A DNA stretch of 64,000 bases from Neoceratodus forsteri. Lineage: Eukaryota; Chordata; Ceratodontiformes; Ceratodontidae. Numbering within the stretch: the stretch's first letter is position 1; every line of letters starts with the position of its first letter. Below are positions 9,485-19,589 of the stretch, one piece after another. The stretch is from NCBI GenBank assembly GCA_016271365.2, contig CM028136.1, positions 473,120,001 to 473,184,000 on the forward strand. Reading direction: 5' to 3'. Position numbers and translations under genes: made by a program. The notes beneath the pieces were generated by a model that was given only the letters and a program-made list of their open reading frames with translations, was not told the DNA's origin and searched no databases.

Positions 9485-12355
9485 GTGGGGATTTTCAAGA
9501 GTAGGGGGGTTCATATAAATGAGAACCCCAAAGGATCCCCTTCTGCCTCCACCATCAATGGTTTGAAATTAGAGGGATGCACAATTTTAGGAAGGATGAG
9601 GGGGTGGGAAGGGGGTGTGGCATTGATGGTCAGAAATGACATAGTAGTTGGTGGAATCGAGGAGGCATAAGGAGATGTGGAGGCAATTTGGGTAACCCTA
9701 CAAACGAGGGGGGGTAAAAGATTAAAAATAGGGGTGGTGTACAGACCCACCCCCGCAATGGAAGCGGAACTGGAGGATAATCTGGCTGAGAACATCAGGG
9801 GTCACTGTGGCCTTGGAAAGGGCCGAGTGGTGATCATGGGTGACCTGAATATGCCGGGGGCAGACTGGGGCACTATGACATCCTTGGTGGCCAGGGAGCA
9901 GAGGTTGATGGATGTCTTCCAGGATGCCTTCCTAGTCCAGCATGTGGGGGGAGCCTACTAGGCAGGATCGGATCCTGGACATTGCCCTAGCAGCTAGTGA
10001 CCAGATAAGGGACCTGGAGGTGAGCAGCCCATTGGCAGGCAGTGACCATGCCACGGTCTGGTTTCTTATGTTCCTTGGGGAGAGGAAATTTGCACTAACA
10101 CAGAAGTAATAGATTTCAGGTGGGTGGACTTTGAGGGCATGGGAAGGATTCTTAAAGAGTGCTTGGATGAGATAAGGCCAAACATGGATGCTGGTAGCTT
10201 GTGGGAGATCATTAAGAAGAGGGTGCAGGAGGCTTCAAGGGCCTGTGCAAAAGTAAGGTGCAAGCAATGTAGTGTCAGTAAGCAGTGTTGGTCTACTCAG
10301 GAGGTACAGGAGGTGGTGAGGGAGAAAAAAGCTGCCTATGCGTGCTTAAAGCGCTCAAGGGGGGGCTAGGAAGATGGGAGAGTATGATTTCCTGGATAAG
10401 AGGTCACCAGGGTGGTAAGGGGGCCAAGGCGAAGAAGGAGATTAACCTGGCCAGGGATATCCATGGGGGGAGGGTTCTATAGATACATAGGGAGAAAAGA
10501 AAAATGAGGCACAGATCAGCAGGATTAGAACTGGGATGGGCTGTGAGGAAGCTGGGGAACAAGCAGAGGTGCTAAATGAGTACTTTGCTTCTGTCTTTAC
10601 CAGGGAGGTGGGGATCTTTCCAACTCAATGGGAGGGTAGAGCAGCCCACTGAACCTAGAGATCAGTTTGGAGACTGAAGGACTGGATAAGACTAGGGCAG
10701 GGGATGGGTCATATCTAGAAGGGAGGAGAGTATGCATGAGAAGGGGGATGGGAGGGCGGAATCACAGCAGATAGGGTGAGAGAGGCCCTCCAGTCGCTAA
10801 AGACTGAGAAGGCACCGGGGCCAGATGGGCTGCATCCAAAGGTGCTGAAGGAACTGGCGGATGTGCTGGCAGCTCCACTGGCCTCACTCTTCAACATCTC
10901 CCTGATGACAGGGTGAGTCACTCAAGATTGGAAGGTGGCTCATGTGGTGCCTATCTACAAGTGGGGGTCCAGAGAGGAGATGGGGAATTATAGGCCCGTT
11001 AGCCTAACGTCTGTGGTAGGCAAGGTTATGGAAGCCATTATCAAGGAGAGGCTGGAGGAGCAGCTGGAAATGTTGGGGCACCTGGATGACAGGCAGTATG
11101 GTTTTGTTCAGGGAGGTTGTGCCAGACTAACCTGGTGGAGTTTATGACTGGGTGATGGGTGCCTGGACCGACATAGCCCAGTGGACATCCCTCTATCTGG
11201 ATTTCTGTAGGCGCTCAATTCTGTACCCACAATGGCCTACTAACAGCCGGGGATGGGGAGCACAGTTGCTCAGGTGGGTGGAAAACTGGCTTACAGGCCG
11301 AATACAGAAAATGGTGGTTGGAGAGATAGTCTCCTCCACAGGAGGGTCACCAATGGGGTCCCCCAGGGTTCAGTCCTGGGGCCACTTCTGTTCAATTCCT
11401 ATGTCTCGGACATAGGGTGGGGTGTTAGGAGTAGGTTGAGTCTTTTTGCAGATGACTCAAAACTGGGACCACTGGCAGATGGGCAGGAGGGGAGAGAGGC
11501 CCTGCAGGGGATCTGCATGCCCTGAGGGGGTGGGCAAGAAAGTGGGGGTTGAATTTCAATGCAGGAAAATGTAGAGTGCTGCATCTGGGGGTCAGAAACC
11601 TGGGACATGCATTCACCCTGGGAGGGACCACACTGCAAGTTACATCGGGCGAGAGGGACTTAGGGATAGTGGTGGACAGCAAAATGAATAACACAGAGAA
11701 TTGTCAAAGAGCAGCAGCAAAAGCAAACAGGATACTGGGCTGCATAACCAGGGGGATTACCTCCAGGAGGAGGGAGGTGATCCTCCCTCTGTATAATGCC
11801 CTGGTTAGGCCACATCTTGAGTACTGTGTGCAGTTCTGGAGACCCCATCTTAAGAGGGACATAGCACTGCTGGAGAGGGTCCAGAGGAGGGTGGCCAGGA
11901 TGATTCAGGGCATGGAGGGTAGGACCTATGAGGAGAGAATGGATGAACTCAATCTGTATGCATTGGAGGAGATGAGGGACAGAGGGGACATGATAGAGAC
12001 TTTCAAGTATGTTAAGGGGATAAAGAAGGGTGGAGACAGGGAAGTGTTCGAGGCTTGGAAGGAAACTACCAGGGGCATGAGTGGAAGCTGGAAGGAATGC
12101 GGGGGCGCAGGAAACACTTCTTCACAGAGAAGGTGGTGGAACAATGGAATACACTGCCCAGGAGTCTGGTGGAAGAGACCATAGTGGAAGGATTCAAGAA
12201 GGGTTGGGACAGGTACCGGGGGAAGCTGAGGCCAGGGAGGGCCACCTCTGGGGCTGGGGGGTTGGAGGAGAGAGCTCCCAGTAGGGGGCTAGCTTCCAAG
12301 CAGACACGATAGACCATGGGGCCTATTCTGCTGGCTTTTACTATGATATTAAGAA
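9485..12355 (+). mobile_element. CR1 LINE copy A, nested in the minus-strand L1
   Basis: This is a 5'-truncated CR1 running against the surrounding L1. Its endonuclease remnant keeps GVVYRPTPAM and VVIMGDLNMPGADWG (about 9730-9880). The reverse transcriptase keeps GNYRPVSLTSVVGKVMEAII (10986-11045), VPQGSVLGPLLFNSYVSDI and the catalytic LFADDSKLG (about 11440). A 211-codon open frame (11549-12184) carries GKCRVLHLGVRN, RDLGIVVDSK and VRPHLEYCVQFWRPHLK. Frameshifts near 9960, 10370, 10640, 11150 and 11520 break it. The 3' end reads GGGGCCTATTCTGCTGGC then ACTATGATATT, a degenerate version of the CR1 terminal octamers. Confidence 0.9.
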
Positions 12356-13000
12356 AGGTTCCTATACTGGGCTCAAATCCACTAGGAAAAATTAAACATC
12401 AAAATGCACCCTATTTAATGGGCTAACCTTGAAGGTGGGTCTCATGCACTAGAACCCAGATTAACTGGGCACCCATACACCTCTGCCCACAAGAATAGAA
12501 AGAGGTACATAGCCCCCCACATCCCTATTTACTGGGAGAGTGAGGGCTGACCAATCCTCCTATATCTTGGCTACTTCTGTGCCTTAGAGTCATCACCCCA
12601 TCAGACTGCAGGTCCACTTTTATATTGCTATTTTACAGGTTGCTCAAATGGAGGAGGAGGATACAAAATGGAGGTGTCTAGGGCCTAAAAGGGGGAAAAC
12701 ACCCAGCTGCAAAAAATAGACATGGGAGGCCATCAGGGCCCACAGCAGAGCCCCTTCCCTGAGCGGGCAGGCCCCCCAGCGGGCATCGAAAAAGACAGTG
12801 ACACTAGCCCTGAACCTCCCCCCCGAGGGGCCCGAGATAGAGCTAACAGCACACCCCAAGAGCTACTTACTGCATCAAGACAAAGTCCCAAAGTATATGC
12901 TCAAGTATCCTGTAAAATTGAGAGATGAGCTGCTTGATGGAGTCTTATGTTGTTTGTTGACTCTGTTGGTCCTGCATGGCTGCTCATGTGGTAATGTGGG
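12356..13000 (-). other. L1 copy A inter-ORF region, distal part
   Basis: This non-coding stretch lies between the CR1 3' end and the ORF1 3' end. It includes the end of ORF1 and its downstream flank. I see no other gene-like pattern in it. Confidence 0.45.
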
Positions 13001-13935
13001 TGCTTTGAGTTCTCTGAGGCAGGGCTGCATTTGTAGGCAATGAATATCCTCTTCTCCACAGGTCTTGGTATGCATCTGCAGCAGTCTCATACGTTTGCTG
13101 ACCATTTGAGTACTGAATAACCAGTTTACTCGGGTGTGGAGTCTGAAACTTCAGTTTTTGCTGGTGCAGAAAGGAAAGTGGAGATGTAGGCCTGCTGCCA
13201 TTGCATTGTAGTAGGTGCATAATCTTTGTCGATAAATATTCTAGAGGTGCCGTAAAAAACCTTGCCTTGAGCCCAAGCTTTGCTAAGCAACAGCTCTTTG
13301 GTTTAGTATCTTAAAAAACAGATAATTATTGATCTAGGATGGGCATCTGGTTGCAAGGGCTTAGGACTGAGAGCCCAGTGTACTCGCTCAGTCTTAAAGC
13401 TGAAATCAGAGTCCAAAGAGAGAGCTGTATGCAGCAAAGTTTAAGTGAAATCCTGAATGTCTGACCCTTCACTGTTCTCAGGGATACCATACAACCAAAG
13501 GTTCTGGTGGTGATGCCTGTTTTCGGCATCCTCCTGCCTCTCAACAGTGAGCAGGCAGATCTTAATGATTTGGGCCATGGTTATTTGTAGCTGAGTAGTG
13601 TGGCCAGCTTGCTCCTGCTACGTCTGTTCTGGGGTAGAAATTTTTGATTGCATCTCAAAGAGATCTGTTTGGAAAGTTTCTTGAGTCTGTTTGAAATTAT
13701 GGAACTCCTCTTTGAAGTCTTGAAGTTCTGAGAGAATTTGTCAAGTTTTTGGTTTGTCTTGTTTGTTTTCCCAGTTTTAGTTGTGACCTGTTTTGCCAGA
13801 GTAGAATGTACTGTCTGGTGAGAGCATTCTGAGCCCTCAGAGTTAGAGAGCTCACATTCTGAAGCTTTGTGTTCCTGTGCCAGGATGCTATATCTATTGC
13901 TTCCCCCTTTGTTCTTATTGATAGCCACGGCATAG
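13001..13935 (-). pseudogene. L1-clade LINE ORF1 remnant, copy A
   Basis: ORF1p is the RNA-binding trimer of L1. Reading from about 13930 down: a polar N-terminal part (MAINKNKGGSNRYSILAQEH), a Leu/Lys-rich segment likely to be the coiled coil (NRLKKLSKQISLRCNQ), then an RRM-like part. A shifted frame near 13550-13330 reads ERLDDAENRHHHQNLWLYGI and ends ERVHWALSPKP. The C-terminal domain reads LLLSKAWAQGKVFYGTSRIF (near 13290-13230) and continues through a stop. This order is the canonical L1 ORF1 layout. Frameshifts and stops make it inactive. ORF2 of the same strand lies beyond the nested CR1. Confidence 0.8.
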
Positions 13936-14925
13936 TTTCAGTTTTCTGCCAAAATTAAGCTGATTAAAGAAGGCTAATTATCAAGTTGTGGGCAAGTTGA
14001 AGTGGAGCACGAGGGTTTTGTGGCCATTAGGGAAGAAGCTGCACCGGAAATCCTTTTACTGCATTTTTTAATTAATTAGTAAAGTCTTTGGGTTATTTTA
14101 AGATAATTCTGCCAGTGTCATTTTTGTGTGTTGTTTTGGAAAAAGGTTGTTCAAACTATACTATGCCTGTGTGACTGCTTCAAGGGCCGAACACTACCAA
14201 AGTAAAGTACCACAAGGGACTCTGTGGACAAAAGGATGGAAGGAAATATGAAAGGTCTCAAGAAGGAGTCGGTTGGGGGTGGGAGGTTGAACTGGTCTCT
14301 GCATTTCTGGGGAAATACACATAATTGGGTGTATAGGGCCCCCAAAGGCCTATACATGCCTGTGGTTTTCTGGTTCATTGTGCAGTTGCCGAGAGGATTC
14401 TCCCCCAGGAACACAGACTTAAGACTATATTTGCACCCCCTCGCATGAAGAGAGGATGCACCAGGATCCTCTGGCATATGTTCAGTTGTGTAACAACGAG
14501 TGTGCTGAAAGGACAGAGGAGGGATATCCCTAACCCTGATCACAAGGGGATTCACTGAAGCCCAGGGAATTTCAGCCCTACAGGAGTGGGCTTGTCACAG
14601 AAAGTATTTGTGAGTGTGCAATTCTAATTTCAGAGACTGCAATTGCTTAATATGTCCCTTAATACAATTTGTTTTACAACCTATGTATAATTATCTTAGT
14701 CAAGTATCAGGATATTGGCCTTATATAAGGACACTGTAATTGCCTTATAGCAGGACATGATGGCACAGTTTCCCTTTGATCAGTGTGCTGCATGCTGTAC
14801 GTCAGACAACTAGTTTTTAATTAGTTCTTTTTGTACCCCAGGAAGCAAGCTGTGTCCAACTTCGCATGCTTAGAATTTTGCAGGAATTCTTATTAATATA
14901 GTAATATGATATATGATACATAATG
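13936..14925. other. No recognised feature
   Basis: It may hold the 5' UTR of L1 copy A, since it lies just upstream of ORF1 on the minus strand. A 134-codon minus-strand frame at 14151-14555 shows no motif I recognise and is probably chance. Confidence 0.4.
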
Positions 14926-14929
14926 TATG

Positions 14930-15375
14930 TTAGGTTCCAGGGAGGGAAGAGTTGTAGCCAGTTGGGCTCCAACATCAAGGTGTACAAAAACAACTTTCTC
15001 TGTGACTGCTACTGTCACAGATGCCTACTTGACATCTGCAGGAAGCAGGCTTCTGAGCTAAACTCTGCTCCCTTGCTATATTGCACCATTCTGGAATCAG
15101 CTGGGAGAGGAGTGGCATGGCCTGCAGGTTATCAGCAGCTTTTGAAACAGAAGCAGCATTTTGAGTGTTGCAGTCAGCTGTTCCAAGGGAAGAGTTGGGC
15201 CAGTTGGGTCGAACAGCAGGATGTACAAAAACAACTTGCTGTGTGACTGCTACTGTTGTGCATGTCTACTTGAGATCTTCAAGTACTGTAGCAGGCTTCT
15301 GTACTAACCACTGCCCCCTTACTTTAGTTCTCCAACTGGGAGTCAGCTGGAAGAGGGGGCATGGCCTGTACATAA
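14930..15375 (+). repeat. Two-copy direct repeat, unit about 245 bp
   Basis: Segments at about 14935-15131 and 15178-15370 align: both contain GGGAAGAGTTG, TGTACAAAAACAACTT, TGTGACTGCTACTGT and a shared region around AGTCAGCTGG(G/A)AGAGG followed by GGCATGGCCTG. Spacing between matching points is about 240-245 bp. Divergence is visible, so the duplication is old. No coding content is recognised. Confidence 0.75.
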
Positions 15376-15907
15376 TACTTCTGGACTTCAGCCTAACAGT
15401 CCTCAGCAGTGGTCCTTAGTTGAAGGGCCATAGCTTAAGTGTGTCACACTGTGGACATCAGTACAGGGCAGCAGTTAGCAGAAGATGCTGCACCCCATGG
15501 CTGACACCTAAAGCAGCCTTGGTATTTAATTTAATTTGGGTGCAAATAAATTAATGAAGTTTGTTCAGCTGTGAGAGTGTAGTATCCAGCATCAAGGCAT
15601 TGAATATAGTAAGAAAACAGTGGGTGAAATAATAGTAGATATAAGTGGATTACTTTGAGGGGTGAGTAACTAGTAGTATATATTTAAAAAAAAGGGGCTA
15701 AAAGGTGCATATTGTTATATTATGTCTTTAACTAATATATGCTGCTATTAGTTCTTTACTCTGAACGTATAAATATGCGTTGATGCTGGGGAGCGATAAC
15801 TAACTTAAATAGACAAGAAGGATTAGTCCATATTTGTTATCATTTACACGCCATAAACTGAGAAACATTGTAATAAAGTTATTATTACTTAATGCCATGA
15901 CTAAAGT

Positions 15908-16745
15908 TTTAACTAGGAGTCACTACTTAGTTACAGTGGGGATAACAAACAGGTGGAAAGGAGCTTCCCCAGGTAAAGAGGTTAAAGGGACACTGTCAAC
16001 CTGTTTTTCATCATATTATTTCTAGTTAAAAACTTACATTTTATGATTGCTTACCTTTTCTAAAATTCATTGATGTCACTGTTTATTTTGTCTGTCTCCT
16101 TGTTTATTAGAACTGAAATACATGCTAATGTATATTTATAAATAATCTTGTTTTGTTTACAGTCCTGGATCTATTCTTACTGCATACTTCCTGAATGTTA
16201 GAAACACACCCAAACAGTGCAGTCACTCATGAGGCAGTAGCCTCCTAAACTCCCACTGCATCATGGGGGCTAGACTATGTTGTGGAGTTCCCAAGTCCAG
16301 GAAAGATGCAGTTGGAGCTGATCAAGAAATGTAAACAAACCTGTTTTGGTGTGGTAACACCAGTATGGTGGGCAGTCTGTTTTTCACATTTTTTAAAGAA
16401 AAAATAAACAGAATCAAACTGCCAGTTACATCATCAATCTTTACAGAATGTTGGCAATCATAAAATGTGTTTTTTAAACTAGGGACACTTTGAGACCTAA
16501 GGAGGTTGACAGTGTCCCTTTAAAACAGGGAGGTCAGGATTAAAGTGTATAATACAGAATCTGATCAAGATAGGAACATCTAAAAGGGCTAATAGAAGGA
16601 AAACAGGAAACATCCTATCTAGGAAGGTTACAAAATAGTTTCAGGGAAGAAAAGGGTGAAATAATAGTAACACAGAAATACAGTAGTAAGGAGAATGAAG
16701 TAAACCAAACTTGCATGCACATTAGGCAAAGAAAGGTAATTGCTA
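15908..16745 (+). repeat. Duplicated segment, unit A (filled with a T2-type MITE)
   Basis: Outside the MITE this segment (15908-15985 and 16520-16745) aligns with unit B at 17183-17290 plus 18980-19185. Shared points are GGAGTCACTACTTAGTT, AGCTTCCCC-GGTAAAG, GAGGTC-GGATTAAA, TAGGAACAT and AACTTGCAT. The unit is about 300 bp without insertions. What the unit itself is, I cannot say. Confidence 0.7.
15986..16519 (+). mobile_element. T2/Kolobok-type MITE with TTAA target duplication
   Basis: The element has near-perfect terminal inverted repeats starting AGGGACACTGTCAACCT and is flanked by TTAA on both sides (15982-15985 and 16520-16523). It is 534 bp, has no coding capacity and an AT-rich interior. 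TTAA duplications with TTAAAGG termini are characteristic of the T2 MITEs of frogs, which are tied to Kolobok transposases. piggyBac is the main alternative with TTAA sites, but its ends differ. Unit B of the surrounding duplication shows the unoccupied site (GGGTAGAACAGAG). Confidence 0.85.
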
Positions 16746-16751
16746 TTATCA

Positions 16752-17166
16752 TATTTCATTGAATAAAACCGTGGCTTCTATTAAAAAAATTATTTTGACC
16801 TGTGGCTTGTATTCAAGGGCTGCTTGCATTGCAAAATCAATTTTTTTAGTGTGAAAAAGAAAATATCAGACATCCTAAATATGATCAAGTATATTGTTAT
16901 TGGTCTAATTCATAGCAAAATAAGCACAACAGGCATGAACTAGAACAACAATTTAAAAAGAAATACAATAATAATCATATATACAGACATTAAAATCACA
17001 GAGAGTCCCTCATACAGACCTTTATCTAACATGACTTCAACACTAATTAGAAGCTGCAGCTTCTATTTGAGGGTGGCTTTTATTAAAAGAATTCATTATG
17101 ATCTGTGGCTTCTATTTGAGGGCAGCTTCTATTTGAGGGTGGTTTCTGTCTGATGAAATACAGTAT
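16752..17166. mobile_element. Possible small MITE with TATTTCAT termini
   Basis: The left end reads TATTTCATTGAATAAAACC; the reverse complement of the right end reads TATTTCATCAGACAGAAACC. Inside are several copies of GGCTTCTATTTGAGGG-like sequence at both ends. About 415 bp long. The terminal match is imperfect and no target duplication is clear. Confidence 0.35.
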
Positions 17167-17290
17167 TTGATGTAATGTACGAAGGTGTAACAAGGAGTCA
17201 CTACTTAGTTGGAGTGAAAAAAACAAATACAGGGAATAGGCCCAAAGCTTCCCCTGGTAAAGTGGGTAGAACAGAGAGGTCGGGATTAAA

Positions 17291-18979
17291 GGGCAGGATT
17301 CACAAAAGGGATGCACCCAGCACATCTGAGATGCACCAGGGCATCCCCAACATGTGCCCAAAGGTGATTCTGGCAGGGGGACAATGTGCCGGTGCAATCC
17401 CGATGCGCTGGCACATTACAGATGTGCCACATATGGTCAGTAATGCTATGTGGGTCATCTGGAGGGGCTGTGAAGGGGCGTGCCCATGCATACCAGGCAC
17501 ATCCCCATTCACTGCCTTATTCTGTGACGCATCCCCAGGGCAAGTCCGGGGATGCGCCACAGAAAGATAAGTCTAGTAAAACCAGACTTAAGTGGGTGGC
17601 CACCCACAGGCAGGCTGCTGTACTGCAGGCAGCAGCATGGCAGCCTGCCAACCCTGGCAGTCCAGTGCCCCCCCAAGCCCCCCGTACATGCTGCTCCTTG
17701 AGTGTCACTCCCACCCCCAAGCCCCATAGAATGCTGCTCCCGGCAGTGATAAATGAAATGTAGAACCCCCAAGCCCTCAGTAAAGCTGCCCTCTGCAGCG
17801 GTTGGAGAAAGGATGTACCTCCTCCAGCCCCAAGCCCTCATTGAAGCCACCCTCTGCGGTGGTAGTAGGCAAAACTCAGAACCCCCTGCCCCAAGCCCCC
17901 ATTGAAACTGCTCTCTGCAGCAGCCATCCATTATGAAACGACCTCCCCAGGCACCCCAACCCCTCTCCCCCCATTCCAACAGGGTCCCACTGTTGGTGGG
18001 CAACTCAGCCACCTACACACCACCATGGCCACCCACCAGCAGAGCTATCTGATAATGAGAGCTACCCCAACAACGAAGCCTGATGGGCACGGGATGTATG
18101 GTAGCTGTCTGTCGAACAACTCTGACCAGTGGTAACTGTGGTGGTGTAGCTAATCAGCTCGCCCAACAGAGGATCCCTGGGATGGAGGGAGAGGGTGGTT
18201 AGAGTGCCTGGGCGGGGTTCATTCCATAATGGACGGCTGCCATGGAGAGTAGCTTCAACGGGGCTTGGGCTGGGAGGGAGGTACATCATATCCAACTACT
18301 GTGGAGGGCAGCTGTACCCGGGCTTGGGAGGGGGGTTCTGCATTCAATTACCACCGGCCGGGAGTGGAATTCTAATGGGGCTTGGGGGGGGGGTCATCAG
18401 ATATTTGTGATACTGCCGCAAGGAGCGGCTTGTACCGGTGGCTTGGGGGGGTTGTCAGTTTCTGTGACACTGCCGCAAGGTGCAGCATGTGCTGGGACTT
18501 GGGAGAGGGGTTCTGCATTTCAGTTACTGCCACCTGAAGCAGCATTCTATGGGAGCTTGGGACAGGGAGTGGGGCATACTTGTGCGATGGGGGTCTACTG
18601 TTCGGCGCATTCCACTGGGGCTTCCCTGCAGATGCAATGCAAATGGGGCCATAATGGCATGCTAATAGTCCCATTGTGCCATGCATGCCTAATGGGCTCT
18701 TTTGCATGCCTCTGGCTGTGAATCACGTTTTGGGGCACAGGGCATCCTGAGATGCCCTGCCTCAAAGGGTTCACTGCCTGACATGGGGGATGTGCTGGTG
18801 CAGCCTGGGATGCCCTGGGGCATCCGGGGTGGGGCACACCTGTGCTATTCACAGAGGGGATGTGCCAAGGGCATCTCCCTGCCCCTCCTCTGTGAATCGC
18901 CCATTTTGCACTCAGTGCATCTCCCCTGCACCTGGGTAGCTGAGATGCACTGAGTGCATCTTCTTTGTGAATCCTGCCC
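17291..18979 (+). mobile_element. Non-autonomous GGGC-ended DNA transposon, 1689 bp (PIF/Harbinger-like)
   Basis: The terminal inverted repeats begin GGGCAGGATTCACAAA on both ends and match over about 25 bp (left continues AGGGATGCAC, right AGAAGATGCACT). The target duplication is AAA (17288-17290 and 18980-18982). G-rich termini with 3 bp duplications suggest PIF/Harbinger, though the classical TWA target is not seen. There is no transposase. The interior holds tandem repeats in opposite orientations in its two halves. Long open frames on both strands (17509-18012 minus, 18242-18721 plus) are products of the repeats, not genes. Confidence 0.8.
17640..18590. repeat. Inverted minisatellite arrays inside the 1689 bp element
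   Basis: The left half (about 17660-17990) repeats a unit of about 55-65 bp around CCCCAAGCCC and CTGCTCTCTGCAG. The right half (about 18200-18580) repeats the reverse complement around GGGCTTGGG and the CTGCCGCAAG motif. The halves form an imperfect palindrome centred near 18090. The minus-strand frame of the left half and the plus-strand frame of the right half both encode QGAACTGGLGG-like peptide repeats, which shows the symmetry. Confidence 0.75.
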
Positions 18980-19399
18980 AAAAAGTATAACATAGGCTCA
19001 GACATATATAGGAACATAAAAGAGGGTTAAAAAAATAGGGGAAGTTGAAAACACCTTATCTAGAGTAAGGTTATGTAATAGTTTAAGGGGGAGAAAAGGA
19101 TGACATAATAAAAGCATGGGAGTAGTAAGGTGATAAAAGGATAAACTGAACTTGCATAGATACCAAGCAAAGAAGATAAGGATTATGCTAGTGGTGCAGT
19201 GCAATGGTTTTGGTGCAGCAGTCTTTAGAAACCTTCTGAAGACTGAGGTGTGGCTCTATGTACTCACCTCTCTTGTTTGCAGGCATAGGTTGCAGGATCC
19301 TGGGTCAAACTGGTGAGGGTACAGCAGATCTTCTGCCCCACCCAAGGGCCACCAAGTCCACCACCCCCAAGAGGATAGACAGAGGCAGAGTGGATAGAC

Positions 19400-19585
19400 C
19401 ATGGTAGGCTCCATGAGGGTGGGGCATGGGGATAAGGGCATATTCCTCCACCTATACCAGTGCAGAACAGCTTCACCTTACTGTCAGAAAGGGACAACTG
19501 AGGGAGGAACACAGTGGCAAGGGAAGGGAGGAGGAGGTTCCCTAAATAGAAACCCAAGGAGGGAGGGAGGGAGGAGGGAGAATTC
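19400..19585 (+). other. Purine-rich stretch before CR1 copy B
   Basis: A G/A-rich stretch (GGAGGGAGGGAGGGAGGA near 19558-19576) leads into the CR1 copy. It may be its 5' part or flanking sequence. No feature beyond composition. Confidence 0.4.
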
Positions 19586-19589
19586 CATA

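Larger units (their letters stand above)
17183..19185 (+). repeat. Duplicated segment, unit B (filled with a 1.69 kb DNA transposon)
   Basis: Its flanks 17183-17290 and 18980-19185 align with unit A at 15908-16745. The 17291-18979 element interrupts it at a point where unit A reads straight through (GGATTAAAGTGTATAATA). Confidence 0.7.

Noticed and set aside
17509..18721. Long open frames of 167 and 159 codons on opposite strands with repeated Gly/Ala-rich peptides
   Set aside because: Both follow the tandem units of the inverted minisatellites in the 1689 bp element. The peptide repeats mirror the DNA repeats, and no start context or domain supports a gene.
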